A stretch of DNA of 64,000 nt from assembly GCF_000982825.1 (NCBI RefSeq), contig NZ_CP011047.1, positions 3,658,001 through 3,722,000 on the forward strand, in the 5' to 3' direction. The translations under genes and the position numbers were made by a program. This DNA is from Cronobacter sakazakii (GTDB taxonomy: Bacteria; Pseudomonadota; Gammaproteobacteria; Enterobacterales; Enterobacteriaceae). The notes under the pieces were generated by a model. It was not told the origin of the DNA. It did no database searches and saw only the letters and a list, made by a program, of their open reading frames with translations. Below, piece after piece: positions 54,101 through 63,124 of the stretch; within the stretch, counting starts at the first letter, position 1, and every line of letters starts with the position of its first letter.

Positions 54101-54359
54101 GCCGGTGAAAGCCGCGGAAGCCGCGCCGGTTGAAACGCCGCAAGACGACGTCAAAGCGCCGGTGGTGGCTGTCGCGTCCGCAAGCGTCGCCTCAGCACCA
54201 ATGACCCGCGCACCGGCACCGGAATATGTCCCGGAGCCGCCGCGTCATAGCGACTGGGTTCGCCCGGCGTTCGAGTTCAGCGGTAAAGGCGCTGCGGGCG
54301 GCCACAGCGCCACCCATCAGGCCTCTGCCCCTGCAACGCGTCCTCAGCCGGTGGAGTAA
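51183..54359 (+). CDS. rne: Ribonuclease E
   Basis: 1058-residue endonuclease and scaffold of the RNA degradosome. S1 domain about 35-125, 5'-sensor and DNase I-like catalytic parts to about 400, Zn-link CPRC at 404-407. The C-terminal half shows the membrane-binding amphipathic helix SFLSRAISALKSLF near 568-581, an arginine-rich RNA-binding region near 600-710, the conserved HLRVSGQRRRRYRDERYP block near 805-822 leading to the enolase site, a long Pro/Ala/Glu spacer, and a C-terminal tail (FEFSGKGAAGGHSATH) that binds PNPase. Confidence 0.98.
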   Translation: MKRMLINATQQEELRVALVDGQRLYDLDIESPGHEQKKANIYKGKITRIEPSLEAAFVDYGAERHGFLPLKEIAREYFPANYASHGRPNIKDVLREGQEVIVQIDKEERGNKGAALTTFISLAGSYLVLMPNNPRAGGISRRIEGDDRTELKEALSSLELPDGMGLIVRTAGVGKSAEALQWDLSFRLKHWEAIKKAAENRPAPFLIHQESNVIVRAFRDYLRQDIGEILIDNPKVLELARQHIAALGRPDFSSKIKLYTGEIPLFSHYQIESQIESAFQREVRLPSGGSIVIDTTEALTAIDINSARATRGGDIEETAFNTNLEAADEIARQLRLRDLGGLIVIDFIDMTPVRHQRAVENRLREAVRQDRARIQISHISRFGLLEMSRQRLSPSLGESSHHVCPRCSGTGTIRDNESLSLSILRLIEEEALKENTREVHAIVPVPIASYLLNEKREAITAIETRQGGVRCVIVPNDQMETPHYSVLRVRKGEETHTLSYMLPKLHEEAMALPSEDEYAERKRPEQPALATFVMPDVPPVPQETAAPKAETAAPKAPVNAAAPAKESFLSRAISALKSLFASEPQAQPVASEPEQQPAKNRDEKQQERRNGRRQNNRRDRNERGDRSERGERPSRDNRDNRENRDNSEAREENRRNRREKQQQNAEARETRTPVAEEAAEKQKSRDDQPQSPRRERNRRRSDEKRQAQQEVSALNRDEAVEETEQEDRVVQVMPRRKPRQLSQKVRIESAAEAEAVGTTDAPVAEPREEAAPLALPANVETPAVAEETNQTGSENAGMPRRSRRSPRHLRVSGQRRRRYRDERYPTQSPMPLTVACASPEMASGKVWIRYPLPRVQEQEEQLEQNTAPVAETLATEAPVAPVAEAVVVEPSVVETAPQEPVVETTHPEAIAAPVDAEPQLIEPQDQAVAEEVAQEAVPADAPVVEEAPREEAAAVIAESAPEQAPQPEVIADEPVKAAEAAPVETPQDDVKAPVVAVASASVASAPMTRAPAPEYVPEPPRHSDWVRPAFEFSGKGAAGGHSATHQASAPATRPQPVE

Positions 54360-54372
54360 CCTTCCCCGCACA

Positions 54373-54400
54373 AAAAAGCCGGTCAATGACCGGCTTTTTT
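54373..54400. terminator. Bidirectional terminator after rne
   Basis: AAAAAGCCGGTC-AAT-GACCGGCTTTTT, between rne and the convergent LysR gene whose stop it touches. Confidence 0.92.
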
Positions 54401-55355
54401 ATTGCCTGCTTTCCCCTGTTTTTTTGGTGGCGGTCACCTGCCGCATTCCCGCAAGCTCGGGCATCACGGCTTTCATCAGTTCCAGAAAACGGCGCAGCCG
54501 CGCAGGATAGTAACGCGCCCACGGATAGAGCAGATACACCGGTAGCGCGGGTGCCTGCCACTGCGGTAACAGCTGCACCAGACGCCCTTCGCGCAAATCC
54601 TCCTCCACCGCCCACGCGGAAATCATCCCCACGCCAAGCCCGTTAAGGATCGTGCGACGGATAGCGTACAGGCTGTCGGAACTGAGCCGCGGCAGCACCG
54701 TAAACGCCTGCCGCTCGCCACTCCCGGTATGATGCAGCGTGACTTCACGCCGGTAAAACGTGCTGAGCGCCACCCACGGCAGCGCGGCGAGACTGTCAAT
54801 ATCCTCGACAGGCGGGTGACGCGCCAGAAGCTCAGGCGACGCCACCACGATGCGCGGCACCTCGGCGAGCTCAACGGCAATCACCGACGGGTCGATATCC
54901 GGGCCGACGTGCAGCGCACAGTCGATGTTATCGCTGATAAAGTCCGGCGATTTGTCGTTCAGCATCCAGTCGACGCACAGCCCCGGATAACGGTTTAAAA
55001 ACGCGGTAAGCGGCGCGATAAGCTGATCCTGACCAAACGCGTGCGGCGCACGCACACGCAGGACGCCAACCGGCTCCCCTTCGGCGTTTTTGATTTCATC
55101 CTCAAGCGCCTGCCAGCTCGCCAGCACGCTGCGCGCATGTTGATAGCAGCGCTCGCCGTCATCGGTGAGCTTCATGGCGTGCGTGGTACGCAGCAGGAGC
55201 CTCGCCCCAAGTAAATCTTCCAGCGATTTCAGCCGACGGCTGACGGTCGCCTGGGTGGTATTCATCTGTTGCGCGGCGGCGGAGAGCGAGCCACTCTCAA
55301 TAATGCGCACAAAGGTATGCATCAGCTCCACGCGGTCTATACGCTCAATACCCAT
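54399..55355 (-). CDS. LysR-family regulator
   Basis: 318-residue LysR-type regulator. N-terminal winged helix-turn-helix (about 8-65; SLSAAAQQMNTTQATVSRRL) and a C-terminal effector-binding domain starting near residue 95. GAGAG eight bases before the ATG at 55355 supports that start over two upstream ATGs. It is divergent from an MFS transporter with 115 bases between, the usual layout for a regulator and its target. Effector unknown. K-12 has no such pair between rne and flgL. Confidence 0.88.
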   Translation of the reverse strand: MGIERIDRVELMHTFVRIIESGSLSAAAQQMNTTQATVSRRLKSLEDLLGARLLLRTTHAMKLTDDGERCYQHARSVLASWQALEDEIKNAEGEPVGVLRVRAPHAFGQDQLIAPLTAFLNRYPGLCVDWMLNDKSPDFISDNIDCALHVGPDIDPSVIAVELAEVPRIVVASPELLARHPPVEDIDSLAALPWVALSTFYRREVTLHHTGSGERQAFTVLPRLSSDSLYAIRRTILNGLGVGMISAWAVEEDLREGRLVQLLPQWQAPALPVYLLYPWARYYPARLRRFLELMKAVMPELAGMRQVTATKKTGESRQ

Positions 55356-55371
55356 CTTATTTCTCTCTGTC

Positions 55372-55386
55372 ATACGCCAGACGTAT
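55372..55386. promoter_or_regulatory. LysR-type operator candidate
   Basis: ATACG-CCAGA-CGTAT, an interrupted dyad containing T-N11-A (55373-55385), the LysR box form. 16 bases before the LysR start and 84 before the MFS start. Confidence 0.5.
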
Positions 55387-55470
55387 AACCGTTTTATCAT
55401 GTCGCCCTCTACCGCGCCAGCCGCCGCGGGCGGACAATCCTTCGCACTGACTACTTACGAGGGTTTCACC

Positions 55471-56703
55471 ATGAATAACCATAACAACGCTGCACAACCC
55501 GCCCCTGGGCTCTCACGATTACTGATACTGATTCTGGCGATGGCGACGGGCCTGAGCGTCGCCTCGATTTACTACGCGCAGCCCATCCTGCCGCTTATCG
55601 GCAGCGATCTGCATCTGAGCGTTGACGGCATGGGCCTTATCCCGACGCTGACCCAGGCGGGCTACGCGCTTGGTATTCTGTTCTTGCTGCCGCTGGGCGA
55701 TCGCCATGACCGCCGCACGCTGATTCTGGTGAAATGCCTGGCGCTCGCCGTGATGCTGGCGCTCTACAGCCTGAGCGGCGGATTGCACAGCCTGCTGGTA
55801 TTAAGCCTGCTGGTGGGCATGATGGCGACTATGGCGCAGGATATCGTGCCCGCCGCCGCGATCCTCTCCCCTGCCGGCCAGCAGGGTAAAATCGTCGGCA
55901 CCGTGATGACCGGTCTGTTGCTTGGCATTCTGCTCTCCCGCTCGGTGAGCGGCGTTATCAGCGCGGCCTTTGGCTGGCGGGTAATGTATCAGCTCGCCGC
56001 CGCCAGCATCGCGCTCATTGGGCTGGTGCTGTGGCGCGTACTGCCGCGTTTTGAAACCCATGCAACGCTGAGCTATCCGGCCCTCCTGCACTCGATGGGT
56101 GGTCTGTGGAAACGCTACCCGACGCTGCGCGGCGCGGCGATGGCGCAAGGGTTTCTGTCGATTGGCTTTAGCGCGTTCTGGTCGATGCTCGCGGTGATGC
56201 TGGCCGATAAATTCCACATGGGAAGCGCCGTCGCGGGGGCTTTCGGTCTGGCGGGGGCTGCGGGCGCGCTGGCCGCTCCGCTCTCGGGCGCGCTGTCCGA
56301 TCGTTTTGGCCCGGCGCGTGTCACGCAGCTCGGCAGCCTTCTGGTGATGATCTCATTTGCTGCCATGTTTGCGCTGCCGCTGCTTTCGCCTTCCATGCAA
56401 CTGGTGCTGATTGCCGTCGCGGCGGTCGGTTTTGATTTAGGGTTGCAGTCGTCGCTGGTGGCGCATCAGACGCTGGTTTACAGCCTTGAGCCGAAAGCGC
56501 GCGGTCGTCTTAACGCCCTGCTCTTTACCGGTGTGTTTGTGGGTATGGCCCTCGGTTCACTGCTCGGCAGTAAAGCCTGGGCGCTGGGCGGCTGGCCTGC
56601 CGTGGTGGCGCTGGCAACGCTTGCAGGCGGCGTGGCGCTGGTGATTCGCCTCACACAGAAAGCGCGTCCGACAGAAATTGCAGCGCAACAGGCTGCACAA
56701 TAA
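55471..56703 (+). CDS. MFS transporter
   Basis: 410-residue major facilitator with about 12 membrane helices. The loop 2-3 motif appears as GDRHDRRTLI near residues 73-82, and the equivalent half-repeat as GALSDRFGPARV. The N-terminus (SIYYAQPILPLIGSDL) resembles the YgaY/drug-efflux-like group. Substrate not predictable. GAGGG precedes the ATG at 55471; the open frame upstream overlaps the LysR gene and is not coding. Presumed target of the divergent LysR regulator. Confidence 0.87.
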   Translation: MNNHNNAAQPAPGLSRLLILILAMATGLSVASIYYAQPILPLIGSDLHLSVDGMGLIPTLTQAGYALGILFLLPLGDRHDRRTLILVKCLALAVMLALYSLSGGLHSLLVLSLLVGMMATMAQDIVPAAAILSPAGQQGKIVGTVMTGLLLGILLSRSVSGVISAAFGWRVMYQLAAASIALIGLVLWRVLPRFETHATLSYPALLHSMGGLWKRYPTLRGAAMAQGFLSIGFSAFWSMLAVMLADKFHMGSAVAGAFGLAGAAGALAAPLSGALSDRFGPARVTQLGSLLVMISFAAMFALPLLSPSMQLVLIAVAAVGFDLGLQSSLVAHQTLVYSLEPKARGRLNALLFTGVFVGMALGSLLGSKAWALGGWPAVVALATLAGGVALVIRLTQKARPTEIAAQQAAQ

Positions 56704-56705
56704 GC

Positions 56706-56739
56706 AAAAAAAAGCCCGCCTCAGAATAACGAGGCGGGC
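56706..56739 (-). terminator. Terminator of flgKL
   Basis: On the minus strand GCCCGCCTC-N8-GAGGCGGGC followed by eight T residues, 45 bases after the flgL stop. It may also serve the MFS gene from the other side, where the U-tract is lacking. Confidence 0.85.
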
Positions 56740-56784
56740 ACATCAAGCATGCCCAGTTTCATGACATGCTTCAAATCGACAAAC

Positions 56785-57747
56785 TTACTTATTTAACTGG
56801 AACAGCGACATGCCCTGCATATCGCTAAACGCTTTGTAGGAAGCCTGAAGCGCCGCCTGCTGCATCACGTAGGAGGAGATGGCCGAGTTCCAGTCCACAT
56901 CCACCAGGTTACTCATCTGCGCCGTCTGGCCCAGCGTACGTTCCGCGCCCAGCTGATCGAGGTTTTCCAGCTCTTTATGCTGAGTACCGACTTCCGCCAG
57001 CACGGTGCCGACGTTATCCAGTGCGTTGCTAAGCCCACGCGAAGTTTTAGATACGGCGTCCAGCAGGCCCTGCTGGGTCGTTTCATCCGCGCCTTCCATC
57101 GGCGTTTTCAGCGCGGCGATAGCGGAGTCGAGCATTTTAAACAGGTTGGTTTCGCTCGGCGATCCATCCGGCTCCGGCTTGGCGTTACTGGTGATACGGT
57201 TGAACACCAGATCGCCGGTATGGCCGATAACCATCGTGCGCGCGGAATCCACCTGCTGCGTGATGTTTTCGGTGCCGCCGTTATAGGTGATGTTGCCAGG
57301 CGTACCGGAGAACGGCGCGGCATCGGTTTTATAGCCAGCGAAAATATAGCGGCCATTACCATCGGTGCTGTTTGCCAGGTTCAGCAGCTGATCGCGCATC
57401 CCCTGCAGGTCAGTTGCGACCGACGCACGGTCAGTGTCGCTCAGCGTACCGTTGTTCGCGTAAACGATTTTTTCCTGCGCGGAGGTGATAACGCTTGTCA
57501 CCTGAGACAGGACGCTCGACTCCAGCGACACTTTCTGCGTCGCGAAGGTACGCGCCTGGGTGTACTGCTCGTTCTGCGCCTGTGCCTGGGAGAGCACCAC
57601 AGCCTGGGCTGCGGCGATCGGATCGTCAGACGGACGGTTAACGCGTTTACCGGTGGACATCTGCTCACCGTATTTCAGCCAGGTACTCTGCGAGTCGGTA
57701 ATGCCCCGCATGTTCTGCTGATACATCATTTGTGTACTAATACGCAT
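56785..57747 (-). CDS. flgL: Flagellar hook-filament junction protein FlgL (HAP3)
   Basis: 320-residue junction protein that, with FlgK, links hook to filament. The N-terminal helical region (MRISTQMMYQQNMRGI) and C-terminal helix (AALQASYKAFSDMQGMSLFQLNK) are the flagellin-like coiled parts; the middle carries the variable domain. Slightly longer than in E. coli (317). 14 bases after flgK and probably expressed from the FliA promoter upstream of flgK. Confidence 0.96.
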   Translation of the reverse strand: MRISTQMMYQQNMRGITDSQSTWLKYGEQMSTGKRVNRPSDDPIAAAQAVVLSQAQAQNEQYTQARTFATQKVSLESSVLSQVTSVITSAQEKIVYANNGTLSDTDRASVATDLQGMRDQLLNLANSTDGNGRYIFAGYKTDAAPFSGTPGNITYNGGTENITQQVDSARTMVIGHTGDLVFNRITSNAKPEPDGSPSETNLFKMLDSAIAALKTPMEGADETTQQGLLDAVSKTSRGLSNALDNVGTVLAEVGTQHKELENLDQLGAERTLGQTAQMSNLVDVDWNSAISSYVMQQAALQASYKAFSDMQGMSLFQLNK

Positions 57748-57761
57748 CGTTCGGTTCCCTG

Positions 57762-59420
57762 TTAGCGAATCTGGAGAAGCGCGTCAAACAGCGCGGACGC
57801 GGTTTGCAGCACCTGAGCATTCGCCATGTAGTACTGCTGATAGCGTTGCAGGTTGCCGTATTCTTCATCCAGGTTAACCCCGGAAATGGACTGCTGCTGG
57901 TTAGTCAACTGCGTGACCACGTTAGTCTGGGTCGTACTGGAGCTTTTCAGCGTGTTGGTTTTGTTACCCACTTCACTGATAAACGCCGCGTAAGCATCGT
58001 TAAACGTTTTGCTGCCGCCGACGACTTTGCTGTTTTGCAGATCCAGCAGCGCTTTGCCGTTACGGTTGTCGCTCTCGCCAGAGGTCGCGTCTGACGCCAT
58101 CGCGATTTCAGACTCGTCATGGACATTCACATCCATGCTGATGATGACGTCGTTAACCGGCTTCACGATGAAGGTATCTTTGTTCGCAGCCGCGCCCGTA
58201 ATGCCGATCTTCAGGCCGTCAAACTCCAGCGCGGTCACGTTGCCGGCACCATCGGTGGTCGGCGTCGCGTTCACGGTGACGTTGTCAGACAGACGCGTCA
58301 CTTTCCAGTTCGTGCCGTCATACGCCATCTGGTAGTTGCTGGCTTTCACCGCCGTGCTGTCGGTAATGCTTGCCGTCAGCGAAGCGGAGCCCGTGTTACG
58401 CGCGTTGCTCATGGCCGCCGGAGAACCGAGCTTAAAGAAAGCCTTACCGGCGTCGCCGTTAGCGTCAAAGCCCGCTTCGTGCTGTTTGTTGAACGCGTCA
58501 CCAAAAGCCAGCGCTATCTGGCCAAGGTTATTACGCGCCTGATCGAGATCTTCGCTGCGGAAGGCGAACAGGCCGCCCAGTGAACCACTGGTGACCAGCT
58601 TTTCCGGGATCTCAATGTTCCCGGCGGTCTTGTCGACAAATGCAATCGTCGTACGAGACGGATCGGCGCTGGACGGCACGGCAGCCACCTGGCTTGCCTT
58701 ACTGCCCTGCACCAGGTTATAGCCGTTCGCCATCGTCACGTTAAAGGTGTTGCCGTCCTGAACGGACACATCCACGCCGACGATTTTATTCAGTTCGCTC
58801 ACCAGCTGATCGCGCTGATCCAGCAGATCGTTTGGCGACGCGCCCGCGCCCATACCGGTCAGGCGGGTGATCTGTTCGTTCAGCGACGCAATCTGGGTCG
58901 CGTAGTTGTTGATCTGCTGGACGCTGGCGGTCACGGCCGTATTGACCTGTTTATCCTGGTCGCGCAGATACTGATCCACCACTTTAAACTGGTTTACCAG
59001 ACCGTCAGCTTTACCGAGCAGGGTCTGACGCGCTGCCGGATCTTCGGCGTTGCTAGCCAGCGTCTGCAGGCTTTTGAAGAAATCCTGCATAGTGGTGGAG
59101 ATATTGTTGGTGGTGCCAGAGACCATATCGTCGATTTTCGACATCTGCTCATAGCGGGTGGTTAAGCCGCTGCTCTGGTTTTGCGCGGCGTTCAGCTGAT
59201 TGGTGATGAACGCATCATATTCACGCTGAATACCAGAAACATAAACGCCGTTGCCGACCCAGCCGCCCTGCGTCATGGTGCTGTTAGACTGCCCCAGAAC
59301 GGTGGTCTGGCGGGTATAGCCTGCGACGTTATAGTTAGAAATGTTATTGCTCACCGTGCTCAGTGCGGTTTGTGCCGCACTCAGGCCACTCATGGCGCTA
59401 TTAATTAAGCTACTGGACAT
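57762..59420 (-). CDS. flgK: Flagellar hook-associated protein FlgK (HAP1)
   Basis: 552-residue hook-filament junction protein exported by the flagellar type III system. Conserved termini: SSLINSAMSGLSAAQTALST at the start and YYMANAQVLQTASALFDALL at the end, which form the coiled-coil D0/D1 parts. E. coli FlgK is 547 residues. It has its own late (FliA) promoter in the gap after flgJ. Confidence 0.97.
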   Translation of the reverse strand: MSSSLINSAMSGLSAAQTALSTVSNNISNYNVAGYTRQTTVLGQSNSTMTQGGWVGNGVYVSGIQREYDAFITNQLNAAQNQSSGLTTRYEQMSKIDDMVSGTTNNISTTMQDFFKSLQTLASNAEDPAARQTLLGKADGLVNQFKVVDQYLRDQDKQVNTAVTASVQQINNYATQIASLNEQITRLTGMGAGASPNDLLDQRDQLVSELNKIVGVDVSVQDGNTFNVTMANGYNLVQGSKASQVAAVPSSADPSRTTIAFVDKTAGNIEIPEKLVTSGSLGGLFAFRSEDLDQARNNLGQIALAFGDAFNKQHEAGFDANGDAGKAFFKLGSPAAMSNARNTGSASLTASITDSTAVKASNYQMAYDGTNWKVTRLSDNVTVNATPTTDGAGNVTALEFDGLKIGITGAAANKDTFIVKPVNDVIISMDVNVHDESEIAMASDATSGESDNRNGKALLDLQNSKVVGGSKTFNDAYAAFISEVGNKTNTLKSSSTTQTNVVTQLTNQQQSISGVNLDEEYGNLQRYQQYYMANAQVLQTASALFDALLQIR

Positions 59421-59462
59421 GGAGGTTCCTTTTGAACATTCATATGCGGGTCCTGACGATAA

Positions 59463-59489
59463 TTATCGGCAGCGCTTAAGAGAACTTGA
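59463..59489 (-). promoter_or_regulatory. FliA (sigma-28) promoter of flgKL
   Basis: On the minus strand TCAAGTTC-N11-GCCGATAA, against the consensus TAAAGTTT-N11-GCCGATAA: exact spacing and a perfect -10. It lies 42 bases before the flgK ATG. Confidence 0.92.
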
Positions 59490-59495
59490 GTGGTT

Positions 59496-60461
59496 TCAGA
59501 ACAGCGACGAGATATCCTGGCTGTACGCTTTGCTCACCTTTTCACCGAACGATTTCATCTGCTGGATCATGCTGGTCAGCTTGCGGGCGTAGTTCGGATC
59601 GGTCGCGTAACCGGCGTTCTGTAACGCTTGCGCGCCCTCTTCCGCCGACGCGGCCGTAGTCACCGCCGCATAGCGCGGGTTGCGCGTCAGCATGCCCACG
59701 TAATCGGACAGCGCCTCAAGATAAGAGCCGTAAACGCGAAACTTCGCCTTCACTTTTTTCGCTTCGCCGTTTTCATATTCGGTGGTGGTAATTTCGGTCA
59801 CCGGCCCTTTCCAGGACGATGTCGCCTTCACGCCGAAAATGTTAAAGCTCGGCTCACCGTTCTCTTTGCGGATCTGGCGTTGGCCCCAGCCGGATTCCAG
59901 CGCAGCCTGCGCCAGAATCAGGTGATGAGGCACGCCGCTCTGCTGGCTCGCAAGTTTCGCAGGCAGCGAAAGCTGCGCCAGGAAGTCTTTGCTGTCGCCG
60001 GAGAGCGGCTCTTCGTTGGTCGGCGCTTTCGGCATCGCCTGGCGCACAATCTGGGTAATTGCCTGGTTGCGGTAGCTGTTCATGGTGTCGATATCAAACT
60101 TCATCGGCACCTGAGCCACGTTATCCGCCGCGGCAGCGGGCTGCTCGGTGGAAGCCGCCTCGCCGCCCATCTGTTTGACCATCATGTCAGCGAGGCCTAA
60201 GCCTTTGCCCGCCGTCATCTGCTGGGCGATTTGCTGATCGTACATACTGGTGTAAAGCCGGGTCTGATCGCTACTGAACAGCCCATCCTTGGGCAGCGCT
60301 TCGCGCATGCTTTTCAGCATCATTTGCACGAACATCCCTTCCATCTGACGGGCAACCGATTTCAGGTTGCCGTTCGGATCCTTTGAAACCTTCGCTTTCA
60401 GGTCATTCAGTGATTGCGCGTCAAAGGCGGCGCTGGACAGTAATTTGCTATCAGTCAGCAT
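59496..60461 (-). CDS. flgJ: Flagellar rod-capping protein and muramidase FlgJ
   Basis: 321-residue bifunctional protein: the N-terminal half caps the growing rod (ARQMEGMFVQMMLKSMREAL), and the C-terminal half (about 155-315) is a glucosaminidase-type domain that opens the peptidoglycan, with QAALESGWGQRQI and SFNIFGVKA. Slightly longer than in E. coli (313). Its ATG overlaps the flgI stop by one base. Confidence 0.96.
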   Translation of the reverse strand: MLTDSKLLSSAAFDAQSLNDLKAKVSKDPNGNLKSVARQMEGMFVQMMLKSMREALPKDGLFSSDQTRLYTSMYDQQIAQQMTAGKGLGLADMMVKQMGGEAASTEQPAAAADNVAQVPMKFDIDTMNSYRNQAITQIVRQAMPKAPTNEEPLSGDSKDFLAQLSLPAKLASQQSGVPHHLILAQAALESGWGQRQIRKENGEPSFNIFGVKATSSWKGPVTEITTTEYENGEAKKVKAKFRVYGSYLEALSDYVGMLTRNPRYAAVTTAASAEEGAQALQNAGYATDPNYARKLTSMIQQMKSFGEKVSKAYSQDISSLF

Positions 60462-61558
60462 CAGATGATTTCCAGTTTGGCGCGCAGACAGCCCGCGCTT
60501 TGCATGGATTGCAGAATCGACATCAGGTCCATCGGCGTGGCGCCCAGCGCGTTAAGCGCACGTACCACGCTGTTCAGGTTGGCGCTGGAGGTAACGCGTT
60601 GCAGCGCACCGCCACTCTGGCGCATATCGATCTGGGTTTGCGGCGTCACGACCGTCTGGCCGCCGCCAAATGGCGTATTCGGCTGGCTGACGTTGGCCTG
60701 CTGGTTAACCGTCACAGAGAGGTTGCCCTGTGCGACCGCACAGCTGTCGAGCGCCACTTCACGGTTCATCACCACCGAGCCGGTGCGCGAGTTAATAATG
60801 ACTTTGGCGTCCTGCACCGCGACATTCACTTCAAGGTTCTGAATGCCTGCCAGTAACTGCACCTGCGAGCTGCCGCCGGTCGGTGCACGTACCTGAACGG
60901 TACGGGCGTCCAGCGGTACCGCGGAGCCATAGCCGCGCGCGCGGTTAATGGTGTCGGCAATCTGCTGCGCCAGTGTAAAGTCATCATTATTAAGTTGCAG
61001 GTTAATGGTGTTGCCGGAGCCGAACTGGGTCGGCAGTTCGCGCTCGATTACCGCGCCGTTGGTAATACGCCCGCCGTTAAGCTGGTTCACCTGCACGCTG
61101 CTGCCGCCTGCGGAAGCGCCCGCGCCGCCAATCAGAATGTTGCCTTGCGCCAGCGCGTACACCTGGTTATCGACGCCTTTCAGCGGCGTCATCAGGAGCG
61201 TACCGCCGCGCAGGCTTTTGGCGTTACCCATTGAGGAGACCACCACGTCGATGGCCTGCCCCTGGCGTGCGAACGCCGGGTAAGAGGCGGTGACCATCAC
61301 GGCCGCCACGTTTTTCAGCTGCATGTTAGTGCCCGCCGGAACGGTGATCCCGAGCTGCGAGAGCATGTTGTTCAGGCTCTGGGTGGTAAACGGCGTCTGG
61401 GTCGTCTGGTCACCGGTGCCATCAAGGCCCACCACCAGGCCGTAGCCGATCAGGGAGTTTTCACGCACGCCCTGTACGGTGGTTAAGTCACGAATGCGGT
61501 CAGCCTGCGCGAACGTCGCGACGAGCAACAGCAGGAATCCTGTAAGCGATTTAAACAT
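60461..61558 (-). CDS. flgI: Flagellar P-ring protein FlgI
   Basis: 365-residue periplasmic protein that forms the P-ring around the rod in the peptidoglycan. A signal peptide of about 19 residues ends FAQA before [15 protein letters not shown]. The family blocks [15 protein letters not shown] and [17 protein letters not shown] are conserved. 12 bases after flgH. Confidence 0.97.
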
Positions 61559-61570
61559 TTTTCACCTCTG

Positions 61571-62269
61571 TTACATCGGCGATAAATTAAGGAAGAAACG
61601 CTGTAGCCATCCCATGTTCTGCGCTTCGTTGATGTAGCCGTTGCCGACATATTCAATGCGGGCATCCGCCACCTGCGTGGACGGTACCGTATTGCTGCCG
61701 CTAATGGTGCGAGGGTTAACCACGCCCGAGAAGCGGATAAATTCTGTGCCCTGGTTAATGGCAATCTGTTTTTCACCGACCACGTGCAGGTTGCCGTTGG
61801 CGAGAACCTGATCGACGGTCACGGTCAGCGTGCCGCTGAAGGTGTTGCTGGCGTTAGCGCCGCCTTTGCCATTAAAGGTATTGCCGCCGGATGCGCTGAC
61901 ATCGGCGCGCGCATTGCCAAAGAGGCCCTGCAGGTAGCGAGGAACAGTATCGAGACCAAAACTGGTCTTGCCGTCGCGGCTGGCGTTTGCCGACGAACTC
62001 TTGCTCGCGCTGACGTTTTCTTGCAGCTCAATGGTGAGCGTATCGCCGACGTTACGCGGACGACGATCTTCGAACAGCGGTTGATAACCGTAGTTAATCT
62101 GCTGTACGGACTGGAAAATGGAACCGTTCACCACCGGCGCGGGGGCAGGTGCGGGCTGCGCGGTCGTCGCGCCCTGAACCAGCGGAGTAGAAGGCACCCA
62201 CGCACAGCCCGACAGGGTTAATGCGAGAGCTATCGCGATAGGGCAGAGTTGCGCACCGGTCTTTTGCAT
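61571..62269 (-). CDS. flgH: Flagellar L-ring protein FlgH
   Basis: 232-residue outer-membrane lipoprotein forming the L-ring. Lipobox LSGC puts the mature Cys near residue 22. Conserved SLFEDRRPRNVGD-type, ASKSSSANASRDG and the C-terminal MGWLQRFFLNLSPM. The ATG at 62269 (MQKTGAQLCP) is preferred; an ATG nine bases upstream has no ribosome-site spacing. Same length as in E. coli. Confidence 0.96.
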   Translation of the reverse strand: MQKTGAQLCPIAIALALTLSGCAWVPSTPLVQGATTAQPAPAPAPVVNGSIFQSVQQINYGYQPLFEDRRPRNVGDTLTIELQENVSASKSSSANASRDGKTSFGLDTVPRYLQGLFGNARADVSASGGNTFNGKGGANASNTFSGTLTVTVDQVLANGNLHVVGEKQIAINQGTEFIRFSGVVNPRTISGSNTVPSTQVADARIEYVGNGYINEAQNMGWLQRFFLNLSPM

Positions 62270-62325
62270 TGCTTTCATCTTCGTAGTGGCGTTCGGTGTG
62301 GCATTACGCCACACCGAAACAGGCT

Positions 62326-63108
62326 TTAGAGTTGCGTCAGTTTTTGCAGCATCTGGTCAGTGGTGGAAACCGCTTTACTGTTGATCTCGTAAGCGCGCTG
62401 TACCTGGATCATGTTGACCAGCTCTTCCGCCACGTTGACGTTAGAGGTTTCGACATAACCCTGATACAGCAGCCCTGCACCGTTCAGGCCCGGCGTGCTT
62501 TCGTTCGGCGTGCCGGAGGACTGGGTTTCGGTGTAGAGGTTTTCACCAATGCTTTCCAGACCGCTGTCGTTCATAAAGGTGGTCAGGTTGATCTGGCCGA
62601 CCTGTACCGGCGCCGCCGTTCCCTGCTGGGTCACGCTCACTACGCCGTCGCGACCGACGGTGATGCTCAGCGCGTTCGCAGGAATGGTGATAGCCGGCTG
62701 AACCTGGAAACCGCCCGCGGTCACGAGCTGGCCGTTCTGATCCACCTGGAAAGAACCGTCGCGGGTATACGCGGAGGTGCCGTCCGGCAGCAGAACCTGG
62801 AAGAAGCCCTGGCCTTTAATCGCGACATCTTTGCTGTTGTTGGTCTGAGACAGGTTGCCCTGCGTGTGCAGACGCTCGGTGGCGACAGGGCGCACACCGG
62901 TACCAATCTGCAGGCCGGAAGGCAGCGTCGTCTGTTCAGAAGACTGCGCGCCCGGCTGGCGGATGGTCTGGTAAAGCAGATCTTCAAACACCGCGCGCTG
63001 ACGTTTAAAACCGTTGGTGCTGACGTTCGCCAGGTTGTTGGCGATAACGTCCATATTGGTTTGCTGGGCGTCGAGGCCGGTTTTGGCAATCCATAAGGAA
63101 CTGATCAT
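62326..63108 (-). CDS. flgG: Flagellar distal rod protein FlgG
   Basis: 260-residue distal rod protein, the main element of the drive shaft. N-terminal SLWIAKTGLDAQQTNMDVIA and C-terminal NSKAVSTTDQMLQKLTQL are the coiled-coil parts common to rod and hook proteins. Same length as in E. coli. Confidence 0.97.
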   Translation of the reverse strand: MISSLWIAKTGLDAQQTNMDVIANNLANVSTNGFKRQRAVFEDLLYQTIRQPGAQSSEQTTLPSGLQIGTGVRPVATERLHTQGNLSQTNNSKDVAIKGQGFFQVLLPDGTSAYTRDGSFQVDQNGQLVTAGGFQVQPAITIPANALSITVGRDGVVSVTQQGTAAPVQVGQINLTTFMNDSGLESIGENLYTETQSSGTPNESTPGLNGAGLLYQGYVETSNVNVAEELVNMIQVQRAYEINSKAVSTTDQMLQKLTQL

Positions 63109-63124
63109 AGTGTCGTCCTGTTGA

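Noticed and set aside
52197..54143. 648-codon open frame antisense to rne
   Set aside because: High-GC codon use on the opposite strand of a well-conserved gene leaves long shadow frames. The translation is Arg/Phe/Leu-rich with no recognisable domain.
56706..56739. Hairpin as a terminator for the MFS gene
   Set aside because: On the plus strand no T-run follows the stem; the T-run is on the minus strand, so it was assigned to flgKL.
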